Origin: an uncultured Schlesneria sp.
GTDB taxonomy: Bacteria; Planctomycetota; Planctomycetia; Planctomycetales; Planctomycetaceae
Direction of reading: 5' to 3'
Assembly (NCBI GenBank): GCA_903904835.1
Contig: CAIVEI010000102.1
Span: 1 to 64,000, forward strand
Length of the DNA stretch: 64,000 bases
Shown: one piece after another, positions 38,547 through 47,092 of the stretch
How the letters are laid out: every line of letters starts with the position of its first letter
Numbering within the stretch: position 1 is the first letter of the stretch
Notes under the pieces: generated by a model
Told to the model about the DNA's origin: nothing
Databases searched by the model: none
The model's input: the letters and a program-made list of their open reading frames with translations, nothing else
Made by a program: the position numbers and the translations under genes

Positions 38547-39382
38547 ATGTCTTGCGTCTTTCAAAAATCGATCTTGCGTCGAATCGCAGTCCTGGTTTGC
38601 TTTATTGTTGGAGTTTCGTTTCAGGTAAACGCGGCTGTTGCTGGAGTTGTCATTCAGACTCCTATCGGCGTCGGTCCCACTGACCATTTTCGAATTATCT
38701 TCGTGACGTCAGGAATGACGACCGCAACCTCGAATAACATCGCGGATTACAATGCATTTGTTAACGCCCAGGCAGGCGGAGCAACATACGAGGGTCAAGT
38801 CATTCAATGGTCTGCCATCGCATCCACGAATGCTGTTAATGCGTATACGAATACCAACTCTGGAACGAATTCCGCAGTTTACATGGTCGACGGAACGGAA
38901 GTGGCTTCTTCAACAACCAGAAACGTGGGTGGACTTTGGTCTTCGACTTTAATTGCCCAGCCAACTGAAGGGATTGACGGGACCAAATATACGAGCGGCA
39001 TGGCATGGCCTGGACGGGGACTTCCGGAAATGGCCTCGAATATAGCACTACGATCTTTGGCGGCTACGGTCTTGGTTCAAATAATTCGGGTTACAATCCT
39101 TACAGTCAAATGAATGTTTTTTCGGCTCCGCAAGTTCAAGTCGGATTCATTTCCACATCACAGTCTGGCTCAAGTTGGGTACAAGAGCCGAATAAGTCTG
39201 CTACGGTTACTCCAGGACTGAGCACTTGGACAAATACATTTCAAATGTACGCAATATCACAGGAATTAACGATGGCTCCGGAGCCGTCGACTCTCATGAG
39301 TGCAGTTGTAGGTTTGCTCGCTCTGACATTTGTCTGGAGAAGTCGCTTACGCACGGCGGCTTCTGATTTTGGAAAACAATAA
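38547..39382 (+). pseudogene. PEP-CTERM protein gene broken by a 5-bp duplication
   Basis: Frame 1 runs from ATG 38547 with a signal peptide (IAVLVCFIVGVSFQVNA) to about residue 152 at TSGMAW. The rest, GTSGNGLEYSTTIFGGYG through the PEP-CTERM tail APEPSTLMSAVVGLLALTFVWRSR, continues in another frame to TAA 39382. The junction reads GGC-ATGGC-ATGGC-CTGG at 38998-39012. Removing one ATGGC copy joins both halves into one protein of about 276 codons. Without repair, frame 1 stops at 39113 and lacks the sorting tail. It could be a recent mutation, phase variation or an assembly error. The intact product would be an exported, exosortase-processed protein. Confidence 0.8.
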
Positions 39383-39457
39383 AGAAGCGTCAATTGGCTT
39401 CAGCGGCGGTACACGGAATTGCTTTCCTCACGGTTTCATTGAGGATTGATTGAAAAG

Positions 39458-41293
39458 TTATTTTCCCTCGTCGATCGCGGCGTCACTGATTCCAAAGTAT
39501 GACTTCATCCGGTCGATGTACTCCCGATCATGGTCATAGTGGCACGCGCGCATCGCCTCGATGTAAGTTGCGTGTCCGTCGCCGATCCAATCGATAATGT
39601 TAAGAATTTCGAGTGTGGCATATGAACTGTCGCTGAGTAATTGATTCCAGCATTGTTGAGCTTCCGATTTTTCTCCGTCGCGATAAAGAATCCACGCCGC
39701 CATCGCTCGCACATGATCCGAATCGTCTTTCAGGCAACTGCGGATCAAATCATGATCCAGCTTCACGTGCCCTTGCAGATGAAAGCAGCCAATCACCGAC
39801 CAGTAACGAATCCCCGAATCGGAATGGCTGAGATTCCGGTAAAACGCTGGCAGATTTGCTGGGTCTTGCTTCATCGCCAACGCGGCAGACTGCTGGTAAC
39901 CCTTCAGATCGTACAACGATGGATCTCGGACAAGTTCGTAGATTGTCTTGTTGCTCGCTTCAGATCGCCGAACGAGTTCCGTTTCTGGTAATAAACCCGC
40001 ATCAAAATATTCCAGTTGCCAGGCGTCGAGAGCCTTGCTCAACCGTGCCAGTTCGTTGGCGTACCGTGGATGGGCCGCAAGGTTGTTCACGTTGTCTGGA
40101 TCTGCGGTCGTGTCGAAGAGTTCTTCCGTCGGTTTGGTCTTGAAGAATTGTCCGGTGACATCGTCAGTCTTGCCAGCCTTATGATATTGCTCCCAAGCTT
40201 GCGTTGCCTTCATCGTCCACAGGTAGTTCAGGTGTTGTCCCCATGGCACGTAGGGCATGTAGTTACGGATGTAAAGAAACTGCCGATCTCGGATCGCGCG
40301 GGAGTTATCAATTCGTTCATCCATCCGGCCGCGAAAGCTGACGTGATACTGTCGAGATTCTGCGTGGGGGCCGAGAAATATTTTGCCTTGCATATAAGTG
40401 GGGGTTTCTACCCCGCAAAGGCTCAGCCATGTCTTGGGCATGTCGATGAAGCTGACCAATTGGTCAATTGTCCCGCCCGGTTCGGCAGGGCGCAAGTGCT
40501 TGAACTTTTCTGGAATTCGCACGATCAGCGGGCAGTGGGTACCACTATTGTGCAAGCAGCGTTTACTGCGAGGCAGAACCCCGCCGTGGTCTGAGTTATA
40601 AATCACGATCGTGTTTTCAGTGAGGCCGCTCCTTTCCAATTCAGCGAGCGCCTTGCCGATGTCGGCGTCCATCTTTTTGACCTGATCGTGGTAGTGCGCG
40701 TAATTCTTGCGGATCTCAGGGATATCCGGGTGATATTTTGCCAGCCTTACCTTTTCGGGGCTGTGCGTCGTGTGATCGATGTCGCCAAACGCAGTCGATT
40801 CATGCGACTTCGTGCTGTTGATGACCATGAAAAACGGCTGACGTCTGGGCAGGTCATTCCAGTCCACCTTATTGGTGTCCCAGGCATTGCCGTCAGGTCG
40901 ACCGCCGATATTGTAGTCGGTCTTGGTCACGTTACCGACGTAGTATCCCTCTTGTTTGAGCAAATCGGGATAGTATTTGATTGTTCCGTGCGGAATCGGA
41001 TAGCGACTGCGCATCTGGTGTGTACCAGTCGACAGCGCATAGACACCAGTGATCCAGCCACTTCGCGACGGAGCACAAACCGGCGCGTTGGCATAGCAGT
41101 GCAGGTAGCGAAACCCTTCGGAAGCAAGCTTGTCAATATGCGGAGTCTCGGCGTATGGATTCCCATAGCAGCCAACCCAATCGACGCTATTGTCTTCCGA
41201 AGTCAGCCAGAGAATATTCGGACGGCCGTCCGCGTTGGCCAATGACGTCCTGACGACAAAGATGAAAGCCAGGCAGCAGAGAATTGTTTTCAT
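39458..41293 (-). CDS. Sulfatase, heparan N-sulfatase-like, with C-terminal HEAT-like repeats
   Basis: The 611-residue exported enzyme (signal TILCCLAFIFVVRTSLANA) belongs to the alkaline-phosphatase/sulfatase superfamily. The nucleophile motif is CAPSR, in which the cysteine becomes formylglycine; metal-site text includes TSEDNSVDWVGCYG near the start and YNSDHGG. Overall it resembles N-sulfoglucosamine sulfohydrolases acting on sulfated polysaccharides. After about residue 450 the chain shows helical repeats (SGIRYWSVIGCFHLQG, SDHVRAMAAWILYRDG) typical of HEAT modules, a common extension in planctomycete sulfatases. Confidence 0.92.
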   Translation of the reverse strand: MKTILCCLAFIFVVRTSLANADGRPNILWLTSEDNSVDWVGCYGNPYAETPHIDKLASEGFRYLHCYANAPVCAPSRSGWITGVYALSTGTHQMRSRYPIPHGTIKYYPDLLKQEGYYVGNVTKTDYNIGGRPDGNAWDTNKVDWNDLPRRQPFFMVINSTKSHESTAFGDIDHTTHSPEKVRLAKYHPDIPEIRKNYAHYHDQVKKMDADIGKALAELERSGLTENTIVIYNSDHGGVLPRSKRCLHNSGTHCPLIVRIPEKFKHLRPAEPGGTIDQLVSFIDMPKTWLSLCGVETPTYMQGKIFLGPHAESRQYHVSFRGRMDERIDNSRAIRDRQFLYIRNYMPYVPWGQHLNYLWTMKATQAWEQYHKAGKTDDVTGQFFKTKPTEELFDTTADPDNVNNLAAHPRYANELARLSKALDAWQLEYFDAGLLPETELVRRSEASNKTIYELVRDPSLYDLKGYQQSAALAMKQDPANLPAFYRNLSHSDSGIRYWSVIGCFHLQGHVKLDHDLIRSCLKDDSDHVRAMAAWILYRDGEKSEAQQCWNQLLSDSSYATLEILNIIDWIGDGHATYIEAMRACHYDHDREYIDRMKSYFGISDAAIDEGK

Positions 41294-41787
41294 CTTCTCG
41301 CCTTCCTTTTACAGTTTTTTTTGGGAACCGACAGGGTGGTTACGGACTCTACATTTCTGCGAGGTCCGTTGGCAACCGGGTCCAATTGAAAACTTGTGGC
41401 AAAAAGTGATCGCTTGAGTTCCTGGTCGCGCAGCTGGAATCCGAGTTTTTCGGCCAGATGTAACCCGAAAGTCATCGAGACCGTTTCGATGCGGCTTGCC
41501 AAAAAGTTAAACCATGATTTCCGCCGAGCCCTTTGTTGGCAGTCGCTGTTTACTAAATGAAATCGTATCTGCTTTGTTCACGCAGAGAAAAACGAATCTC
41601 CCCCGAAATCCTAGTCGATGTCGGGGGAGATTCGTAATTCACATCGATCGAAGCCCGGCATGCGTCAACAATCGAACCCCATCTCCGATCGATGAACTTC
41701 GGGACGTTGGCGAAATTGCATCTTGCGAAGGCTTGTTTCCATGGCCTGAAAGCCAATATGAGTCCAACGCATCAATGGTCTGAAATC
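41294..41787. other. Intergenic, cfa to sulfatase gene
   Basis: It contains the cfa terminator at 41593-41634 and the upstream region of the sulfatase gene, with ribosome site AAGGAAGG beside its ATG. Short open frames overlap the terminator and are not credible genes. Confidence 0.5.
41593..41634 (-). terminator. Rho-independent terminator of cfa
   Basis: A perfect 14-bp inverted repeat (CGAATCTCCCCCGA/TCGGGGGAGATTCG, loop 14) followed on the minus strand by TTTTTCTCTG. It lies about 150 bp after the cfa stop codon. Confidence 0.85.
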
Positions 41788-43023
41788 CTATGCGGCGGGC
41801 AAATAGAACTCGCTAGCGGCACGCTCATCGTCGACCATGTAATCTCGCACGATCGGAACCGCATCACGTTTGTTCGCCAACACGAGGTGAAAGACCATCT
41901 CTGATCCAGTCAGAAATGCCAGTTGGGCGGAAATCAGATAGAACTCCCACATGCGACACATGCGTTCGTCGTAGATCGCCGCCGCTTTATCCCAATTCGC
42001 CATGAATCTCTCGCGCCAGTCACGAAGAGTGTAGTAGTAGTGCAACCGAAGAACTTCGCAGTCGGCGACCCAGATACGCTGGCGTTCTGCTGGAGCGAAT
42101 ATCTCGGATAGTGAAGGAGCGTAGCCTCCTGGGAAAATGTATTTTCGAACGAAAGGGCTGGCAGTACCAGGTGGGGCATTGCGTCCGATGCTATGCACAA
42201 GTCCGATACCGTCTTCCGTGAGCAGGCTCCGGAATTTGCGAAAGAACTCGTCATAGTGACCAACCCCGACGTGTTCCAGCATTCCCACCGACACGACGCG
42301 GTCGTATTTTCCCTGCAAATCTCTGTAGTCCATGTGCTCGAAATGGACACGTTTTTCGAGGCCCAATCGCCTGGCCCGCTCGCGTGCGACGCGAATTTGT
42401 TCGATCGAGAGATTGACAGCCGTTACTTCGACATCGGCGCTCTGTGCGATATGGAGCGCCAATCCTCCCCAGCCGCAACCCAATTCGGCAATCTTCATTC
42501 CGTCTTCGATTTTCAACTTGGCACAAACATGACGTTTCTTGTTGAGCTGGGCTTCCTCAAGTGTGTCATCGGGGTTGCGATAATAGGCACATGTGTATTG
42601 CATGTCCTCATCAAGAAACAGGCGATAGAACTCGTCTGATAGATCATAGTGATGAGAAGCATTTTTCAGTGCTTTGCCCATGGGGTTGTGTTGATGCAGT
42701 CGTCGCAGCCATCTCCACGAATGACGCAATATGGTTTGTATTGGGTGCCCCGTAAGCCCGGTACGATTGTTCGAAAACAGGTTCAGTAAGTCGAAACACG
42801 TCGAGCCTTCTTCAAACGTCAGCTCGCCATTCATATAGGCTTCGCCAACATACAATTCCGGGTTAAAAAAGAGCTTGGTGTAGAGAGATTTATTGTGCAA
42901 TCGGATCGTCACGGTCGGTTCGGAAGGGGTTCCGGAAAATGTGTGTAGTTTTCCAGACACATCGATGACACGCAGAGTACCGCGCTGGACGAATCGGCGA
43001 AGCAACGTGGATAACAGTTTCAT
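41788..43023 (-). CDS. cfa: Cyclopropane-fatty-acyl-phospholipid synthase family methyltransferase
   Basis: The 411-residue protein starts at ATG 43023 after GGAGGA; the frame runs upstream to 43089 without a site. The SAM-binding motif is IAELGCGWGGLALHIA, followed by VTAVNLSIEQIRVARERA, the family hallmark YDRVVSVGMLEHVG, and SHHYDLSDEFYRLFLDEDMQYTCAY before it. It methylates unsaturated acyl chains of membrane lipids to cyclopropane or a related modification. A terminator follows; the gene is likely transcribed alone. Confidence 0.93.
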   Translation of the reverse strand: MKLLSTLLRRFVQRGTLRVIDVSGKLHTFSGTPSEPTVTIRLHNKSLYTKLFFNPELYVGEAYMNGELTFEEGSTCFDLLNLFSNNRTGLTGHPIQTILRHSWRWLRRLHQHNPMGKALKNASHHYDLSDEFYRLFLDEDMQYTCAYYRNPDDTLEEAQLNKKRHVCAKLKIEDGMKIAELGCGWGGLALHIAQSADVEVTAVNLSIEQIRVARERARRLGLEKRVHFEHMDYRDLQGKYDRVVSVGMLEHVGVGHYDEFFRKFRSLLTEDGIGLVHSIGRNAPPGTASPFVRKYIFPGGYAPSLSEIFAPAERQRIWVADCEVLRLHYYYTLRDWRERFMANWDKAAAIYDERMCRMWEFYLISAQLAFLTGSEMVFHLVLANKRDAVPIVRDYMVDDERAASEFYLPAA

Positions 43024-43555
43024 GCGTGTCCTCCATGACAATGAAATTTCGGAACGGTGGCAACCGTCGACTGTTAACGCTCGACCCACACGCTATTGAA
43101 CCGGTGACGCAAATGAAGTAAGGCATTACTGGTTTTTTAATGTGCAGCCAGGCGGAAACGTTTGGATATCCTTCACCAACGCAGACCCGGTTTTAGAAGA
43201 ATCCTCCGTCGGCAAATTCTCGTCAAATAACGTTTTCAGTCAATTGATGATTAGCGTAGAAACTCTGCCAGAAGCCGAAGTGTGAGTAATGGAATATCAT
43301 TCTGGCATTACGATGGTTACGACATAAACGACGAATTTGCGATTGACACGCGACGCCGCACACGCGACGAATGGGATGAAAAGCGGATGAAGAACACGGT
43401 TTGGCTGGTCCGCCAAGCATCCAATATCATGCTATCAAAGGAATTTTCCCAGTAAACTTGAAAAGCAATACTTCATTCACGTCAACGATGGAGGCTCTGG
43501 GTTGAACGGTTGAAGCTGTCGGCAGAAAACCGGTTTGGAAAGATCATCCGTGACT
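43024..43555. other. Intergenic, small membrane protein to cfa
   Basis: No domain-bearing frame and no strong hairpin. A minus-strand open frame at 43223-43420 has no ribosome site and no protein-like features. The right edge near 43023 carries the cfa ribosome site. Confidence 0.4.
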
Positions 43556-43837
43556 CTAAAGGATTTTATGCACAAGCCAGCAGAAAGCGAGAATGTTTGA
43601 TCCAATGGTGACCGATACGATCACGAGGTTCATTCTTTCCTGAATATTGAGGATGAAACGAGCGATAAAAAAACCAGTGGAGAATACGAATCCAATCGCC
43701 GTTACGATCCCCCAAAGTAACTCATTAATGAGAAGTAAGCCTATGGAGCAGATGACTGGCAAAGCAATAAGCTTCGGTCCGATAAAATAATTCAATCTTG
43801 CTTCTATCTCATCGTACCGATCGTCGTTGTCTCTCAT
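43556..43837 (-). CDS. Small three-helix membrane protein of unknown function
   Basis: I do not recognise the family. The 93-residue product from ATG 43837 has a short charged N-terminus (RDNDDRYDEIEARLN) followed by three predicted membrane helices (LIALPVICSIGLLLINELLW, TAIGFVFSTGFFIARFIL, LVIVSVTIGSNILAFCWLV). The frame is open upstream to 43897, overlapping no gene. The ribosome site is weak. It lies 86 bp after the zinc-ribbon gene on the same strand and may belong to that unit. Confidence 0.6.
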   Translation of the reverse strand: MRDNDDRYDEIEARLNYFIGPKLIALPVICSIGLLLINELLWGIVTAIGFVFSTGFFIARFILNIQERMNLVIVSVTIGSNILAFCWLVHKIL

Positions 43838-43923
43838 TTGCCGATATTTCGGTTGTAAAGGCAACCACACTGATTCCAATAGTGGGTGAGAACGCAAGAT
43901 TCAACAGTAGGTTTCAAGCAAAA

Positions 43924-44838
43924 TTATTCCGTCTTTCGGCGGATTCGCAAACGGTTTGGTTCGATTTCAATTTGCCAACCTGCCGGTTCCGTCACGGCCT
44001 TGATGACATCGCGAAGGGAGATTCGTTTATCAAATTCGAATGTTATTTTTTCATCGAGTTTCTCTGCGCCGAGTTCGTCTTTGTCATATTCGATTTCGTT
44101 TGGTTTGCCGAGAAGTTCACGCAGGGTAACAATCAGTTCACGCCGACTGACGGGTTTCGTTTGTTTATACTCTGCAAACTTAAACAATAGACTTTCATTG
44201 ATGTCGTTTTGAGGAGGACGCGGAGGAAGAATTACGGCAGGCTGCTCTTGTTTTGTGTCAGGTGAAATAGCGACTGGAAGACTAAGGAGCGGGCCATCGA
44301 TATTCGCAGGCTCGAGAGCAGAAACACTGGTCGTAACTTGATCGATGTCGGTTTTTGTGCCTGACGTTTGTATGACAATCGAAGGTTCTGCAACTGGTTC
44401 GGCGGCTTGTAATTGTTCAGGAGCCTGAACTTTTGGTGGCTCTACAACGCCATCTTTTCCATTGATAGTTGGAACGGGCCGAGCAGCGAATCGATGTTTT
44501 GGCGCAAGTGCCAGAACGGCAACGAATGCTGAGATTCCGAAGGCGAGCAACCATGCCACAGTGAGTGGTGAATCAATGAGTTTGCCGATGAATGAACGAG
44601 CCGATGGTGACGGCACGAGAATTTTGTCGGGCGGAGCGCTCTTGCCGCGAAGAGCAGGGTCTGGAGTGGCCTGTTCGTCCGGAGTTAACTTTCGTGCGAC
44701 AAAATCGCCATGTTCATTCTGGTTGGAAATCCTGAGTGGGGTCTTGCATTCCGGGCAGTTCACTCGTCGGCCGACGAAAGAGCGATCACGAATCCGCAGG
44801 ATCGTACCGCAATCAGGGCATGAACAACGGCCGGGCAT
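43924..44838 (-). CDS. Zinc-ribbon single-pass membrane protein of unknown function, short paralog
   Basis: The 304-residue protein starts CSCPDCGTILRIRD...VNCPECKTPLRI, a four-cysteine MJ0042-type zinc ribbon. One membrane helix follows near residue 95 (TVAWLLAFGISAFVAVLALA), then a Pro/Ala-rich linker, and a C-terminal domain from about residue 225 whose end (ITFEFDKRISLRDVIKAV...WQIEIEPNRLRIRR) resembles the small beta-alpha-beta fold of secretin N-terminal/STN domains. Cytoplasmic ribbon and periplasmic tail are likely. It follows the longer relative by 36 bp. Confidence 0.75.
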   Translation of the reverse strand: MPGRCSCPDCGTILRIRDRSFVGRRVNCPECKTPLRISNQNEHGDFVARKLTPDEQATPDPALRGKSAPPDKILVPSPSARSFIGKLIDSPLTVAWLLAFGISAFVAVLALAPKHRFAARPVPTINGKDGVVEPPKVQAPEQLQAAEPVAEPSIVIQTSGTKTDIDQVTTSVSALEPANIDGPLLSLPVAISPDTKQEQPAVILPPRPPQNDINESLLFKFAEYKQTKPVSRRELIVTLRELLGKPNEIEYDKDELGAEKLDEKITFEFDKRISLRDVIKAVTEPAGWQIEIEPNRLRIRRKTE

Positions 44839-44874
44839 GGAAGTAGGACCGAATGAGGACTCTTGAAAACGGGA

Positions 44875-46782
44875 CTATTTTGAGAGATCGAAAGGCTTCA
44901 GACCTTTGTCATTTGCAGTTGCAAGGGTCGTCACAACCACATTCTTCTTTGACTCATCGACAACAATCACCAATGTCTTTTCCGGCTTTGGATCGATCCC
45001 TTTTGATTCCTTAAAAATCATCAGAATGATGTCCTGGACTTTGGCACCGTCCATTTTGAATACTTGAGCAATGTTTTTTGTAAACCCACCCAACTTGAGG
45101 GCGTCGCCGTCGATTTCGAACGGGGTCTTGATTTCCCCCCCGATAAAAGCAAACGCTTCGTTTAATGGAGTTCGTCTGAAATCGACGTCGATTTTCATTT
45201 TCAATCGGTCAGCGATGAGTTCAGGTACTGAAGGGCCATCGGGTGAAGTCGGTTTCGCTTTCGCTTTGGAAAAATCCGTTCTTGTTGACTCGTCCCAGGC
45301 GAGCAAGGTTCCCAGAGCCAGGTTCGGAGCGGCTCGGTCGGGCAGAGGGGTAATTAACTGTACGTGTTGCGGTCCGTGATTAACGATTGTCGCAAGCGAA
45401 AAGACTTCGACCATTGCTGGAACGCGACCAATCACCATTCGTTTACCTTGTTCTCGCGGATTCATCTGCTCGATTTGCGGGAGAAGGCTTTCCGCCAACT
45501 GCGCCAGCTTCGTCTTAAAGTCTTGCTCCAGCTTCTTCGCCGAATTCTTTCCGGAAGTCCCTTTGCCTCGCAAAAGAATTTCTGAATAAAATTGTTCATC
45601 CTTCAGGTGAAAACTCCAAGAAACGCTCTCTACTTCTTCACCCAGCCAATCGAGCGAGTTTTTGACAAATGGACGAACGTTCTCGGGAAACCACGTCTCC
45701 TGTAGACCAAGAGTCAGCGGAGTAAAAATCGCGGTAATATGTCGATCACGGTCAGTCATCGGAAGCAGTGGGTCGATCTGTTCCACGGGATGTCGTTTCT
45801 TGATCGCCTCGACCATTTCCTGGGTCTGGCTTTTGGGGCAGGCGACGAGCGTTTTCTTATCGACAATCATATAAGCACGATCGCCTTTGGTGTAGACCGA
45901 TTGTCCGTCCACTTCAAGATACTGGCCGAACTGTTCAATCAACTGGCTTTGTTTCTGTTCGTCAACCATGTGTGCGACGACCGCAAGATCGGGCAGGCTG
46001 CCTCGTATTCCGGGTAGCAGGCAGATCAGTAATTCGTCGACTTGTTCGGGCTTGCGCTGAAACAAATCGTTGAGAGTCGTTTCCACGAGTTTGGCGAGTG
46101 GGGGGACGCAATAGCGGATTTCTTCACCCAGGCTTCCAGGTTTCCAGAGTTCGGCTGGATGAAGGTTCAGCACAACCTGTGTTCCAAAGGGTATATATTG
46201 CAGTTGAATCGGTTTCCCCTGCGTGGGTGAACGCGGATTTGCAAAACCGGTCAATAAGGTCTGGCCAGACTCGTCGTCATTTGCAGGCTCTGTCCCGTTT
46301 GTTTTTTCTTCTGCTTTCGTGACGGTGTTTTTATCTACTGATTTCGGACCGAAGAACACCAACCCGCCAATCAATGCTGCCGCCAGTGCCGTGATTGCCA
46401 ATCCGATATTGCGTTGACGGGCACTTTTTCTCTGTTGTTCTTTCAGTCGTTCGGCGGTTCCTTTGGGTTTAACGACCTGATCCAGGTCAGTCAAAATGGG
46501 GGAGATACCAATAGCAGGCGAAACAGTTTCTTTCGGAGTTGCCTGAGAAGAAATTGTCGGTTGGATAATTTCAAAAAATGCTGGCGTGCTGGCTGCTTTC
46601 GAAGGGGAGTTTGTCGCGGACGCTACCGGGTCAGGATTCGCGAGTTCCAGAGAAACAACCGGAGGTTCTTCTAGGATAAACGTGTGAGCACATTTGGGGC
46701 ATTTGCCCTTTCGACCGAGCAAACTGCGGTCAGGCAATTTCAGCTCTCGGCCGCAGTTCGGACAGGGAATTTGAATTGACAT
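44875..46782 (-). CDS. Zinc-ribbon single-pass membrane protein of unknown function, long paralog
   Basis: The 635-residue protein starts at ATG 46782 (an in-frame GTG lies at 46791). The N-terminus IPCPNCGRELKLPDRSLLGRKGKCPKC is an MJ0042-type zinc ribbon matching that of the next gene. A membrane helix lies near residue 133-150 (IGLAITALAAALIGGLVFFG). The middle region has no name I can give. The C-terminal part (MKIDVDFRRTPLNEAFAFIGGEIKTPFEI to KNVVVTTL) resembles secretin N-terminal/STN folds. The divergent neighbour is the LplT-like transporter. Confidence 0.75.
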   Translation of the reverse strand: MSIQIPCPNCGRELKLPDRSLLGRKGKCPKCAHTFILEEPPVVSLELANPDPVASATNSPSKAASTPAFFEIIQPTISSQATPKETVSPAIGISPILTDLDQVVKPKGTAERLKEQQRKSARQRNIGLAITALAAALIGGLVFFGPKSVDKNTVTKAEEKTNGTEPANDDESGQTLLTGFANPRSPTQGKPIQLQYIPFGTQVVLNLHPAELWKPGSLGEEIRYCVPPLAKLVETTLNDLFQRKPEQVDELLICLLPGIRGSLPDLAVVAHMVDEQKQSQLIEQFGQYLEVDGQSVYTKGDRAYMIVDKKTLVACPKSQTQEMVEAIKKRHPVEQIDPLLPMTDRDRHITAIFTPLTLGLQETWFPENVRPFVKNSLDWLGEEVESVSWSFHLKDEQFYSEILLRGKGTSGKNSAKKLEQDFKTKLAQLAESLLPQIEQMNPREQGKRMVIGRVPAMVEVFSLATIVNHGPQHVQLITPLPDRAAPNLALGTLLAWDESTRTDFSKAKAKPTSPDGPSVPELIADRLKMKIDVDFRRTPLNEAFAFIGGEIKTPFEIDGDALKLGGFTKNIAQVFKMDGAKVQDIILMIFKESKGIDPKPEKTLVIVVDESKKNVVVTTLATANDKGLKPFDLSK

Positions 46783-47092
46783 TATTATCACCGCTCGCGG
46801 CTACGAATTCTTATGTGGTTGGCGATTTGACTGAGGAAGGGAAATGCTCTCCCCGAGTGATCAACGTACACACTTCGACAGAGCGACTCGTCCTGAGCCT
46901 CGCTCTCCCGTCGCGCTGCGGGTAACGCCCGCGCCGATTTCATCTTTCCAACATCGTAAACCGATGTTCCAAAGTTTGACAATCGTGATTCAAAGAGAAT
47001 CCCTTTCCTCATTCATAACATCCTGCAAGAATTCTAATCGATTGATCGCAGACTTTTCGGAAAACGGTGTTTTGTCAAAAGGCCCGAGCAAG
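46783..47092. other. Divergent intergenic region, zinc-ribbon / MFS genes
   Basis: The plus-strand frame of the MFS gene stays open through here to ATG 46844, which has a good GAGGA site; the encoded 83 residues look non-conserved. The true start of the MFS gene is therefore open to question. Confidence 0.45.

Noticed and set aside
43223-43420. Minus-strand 65-codon frame before cfa
   Set aside because: No ribosome site, no membrane or domain signature.
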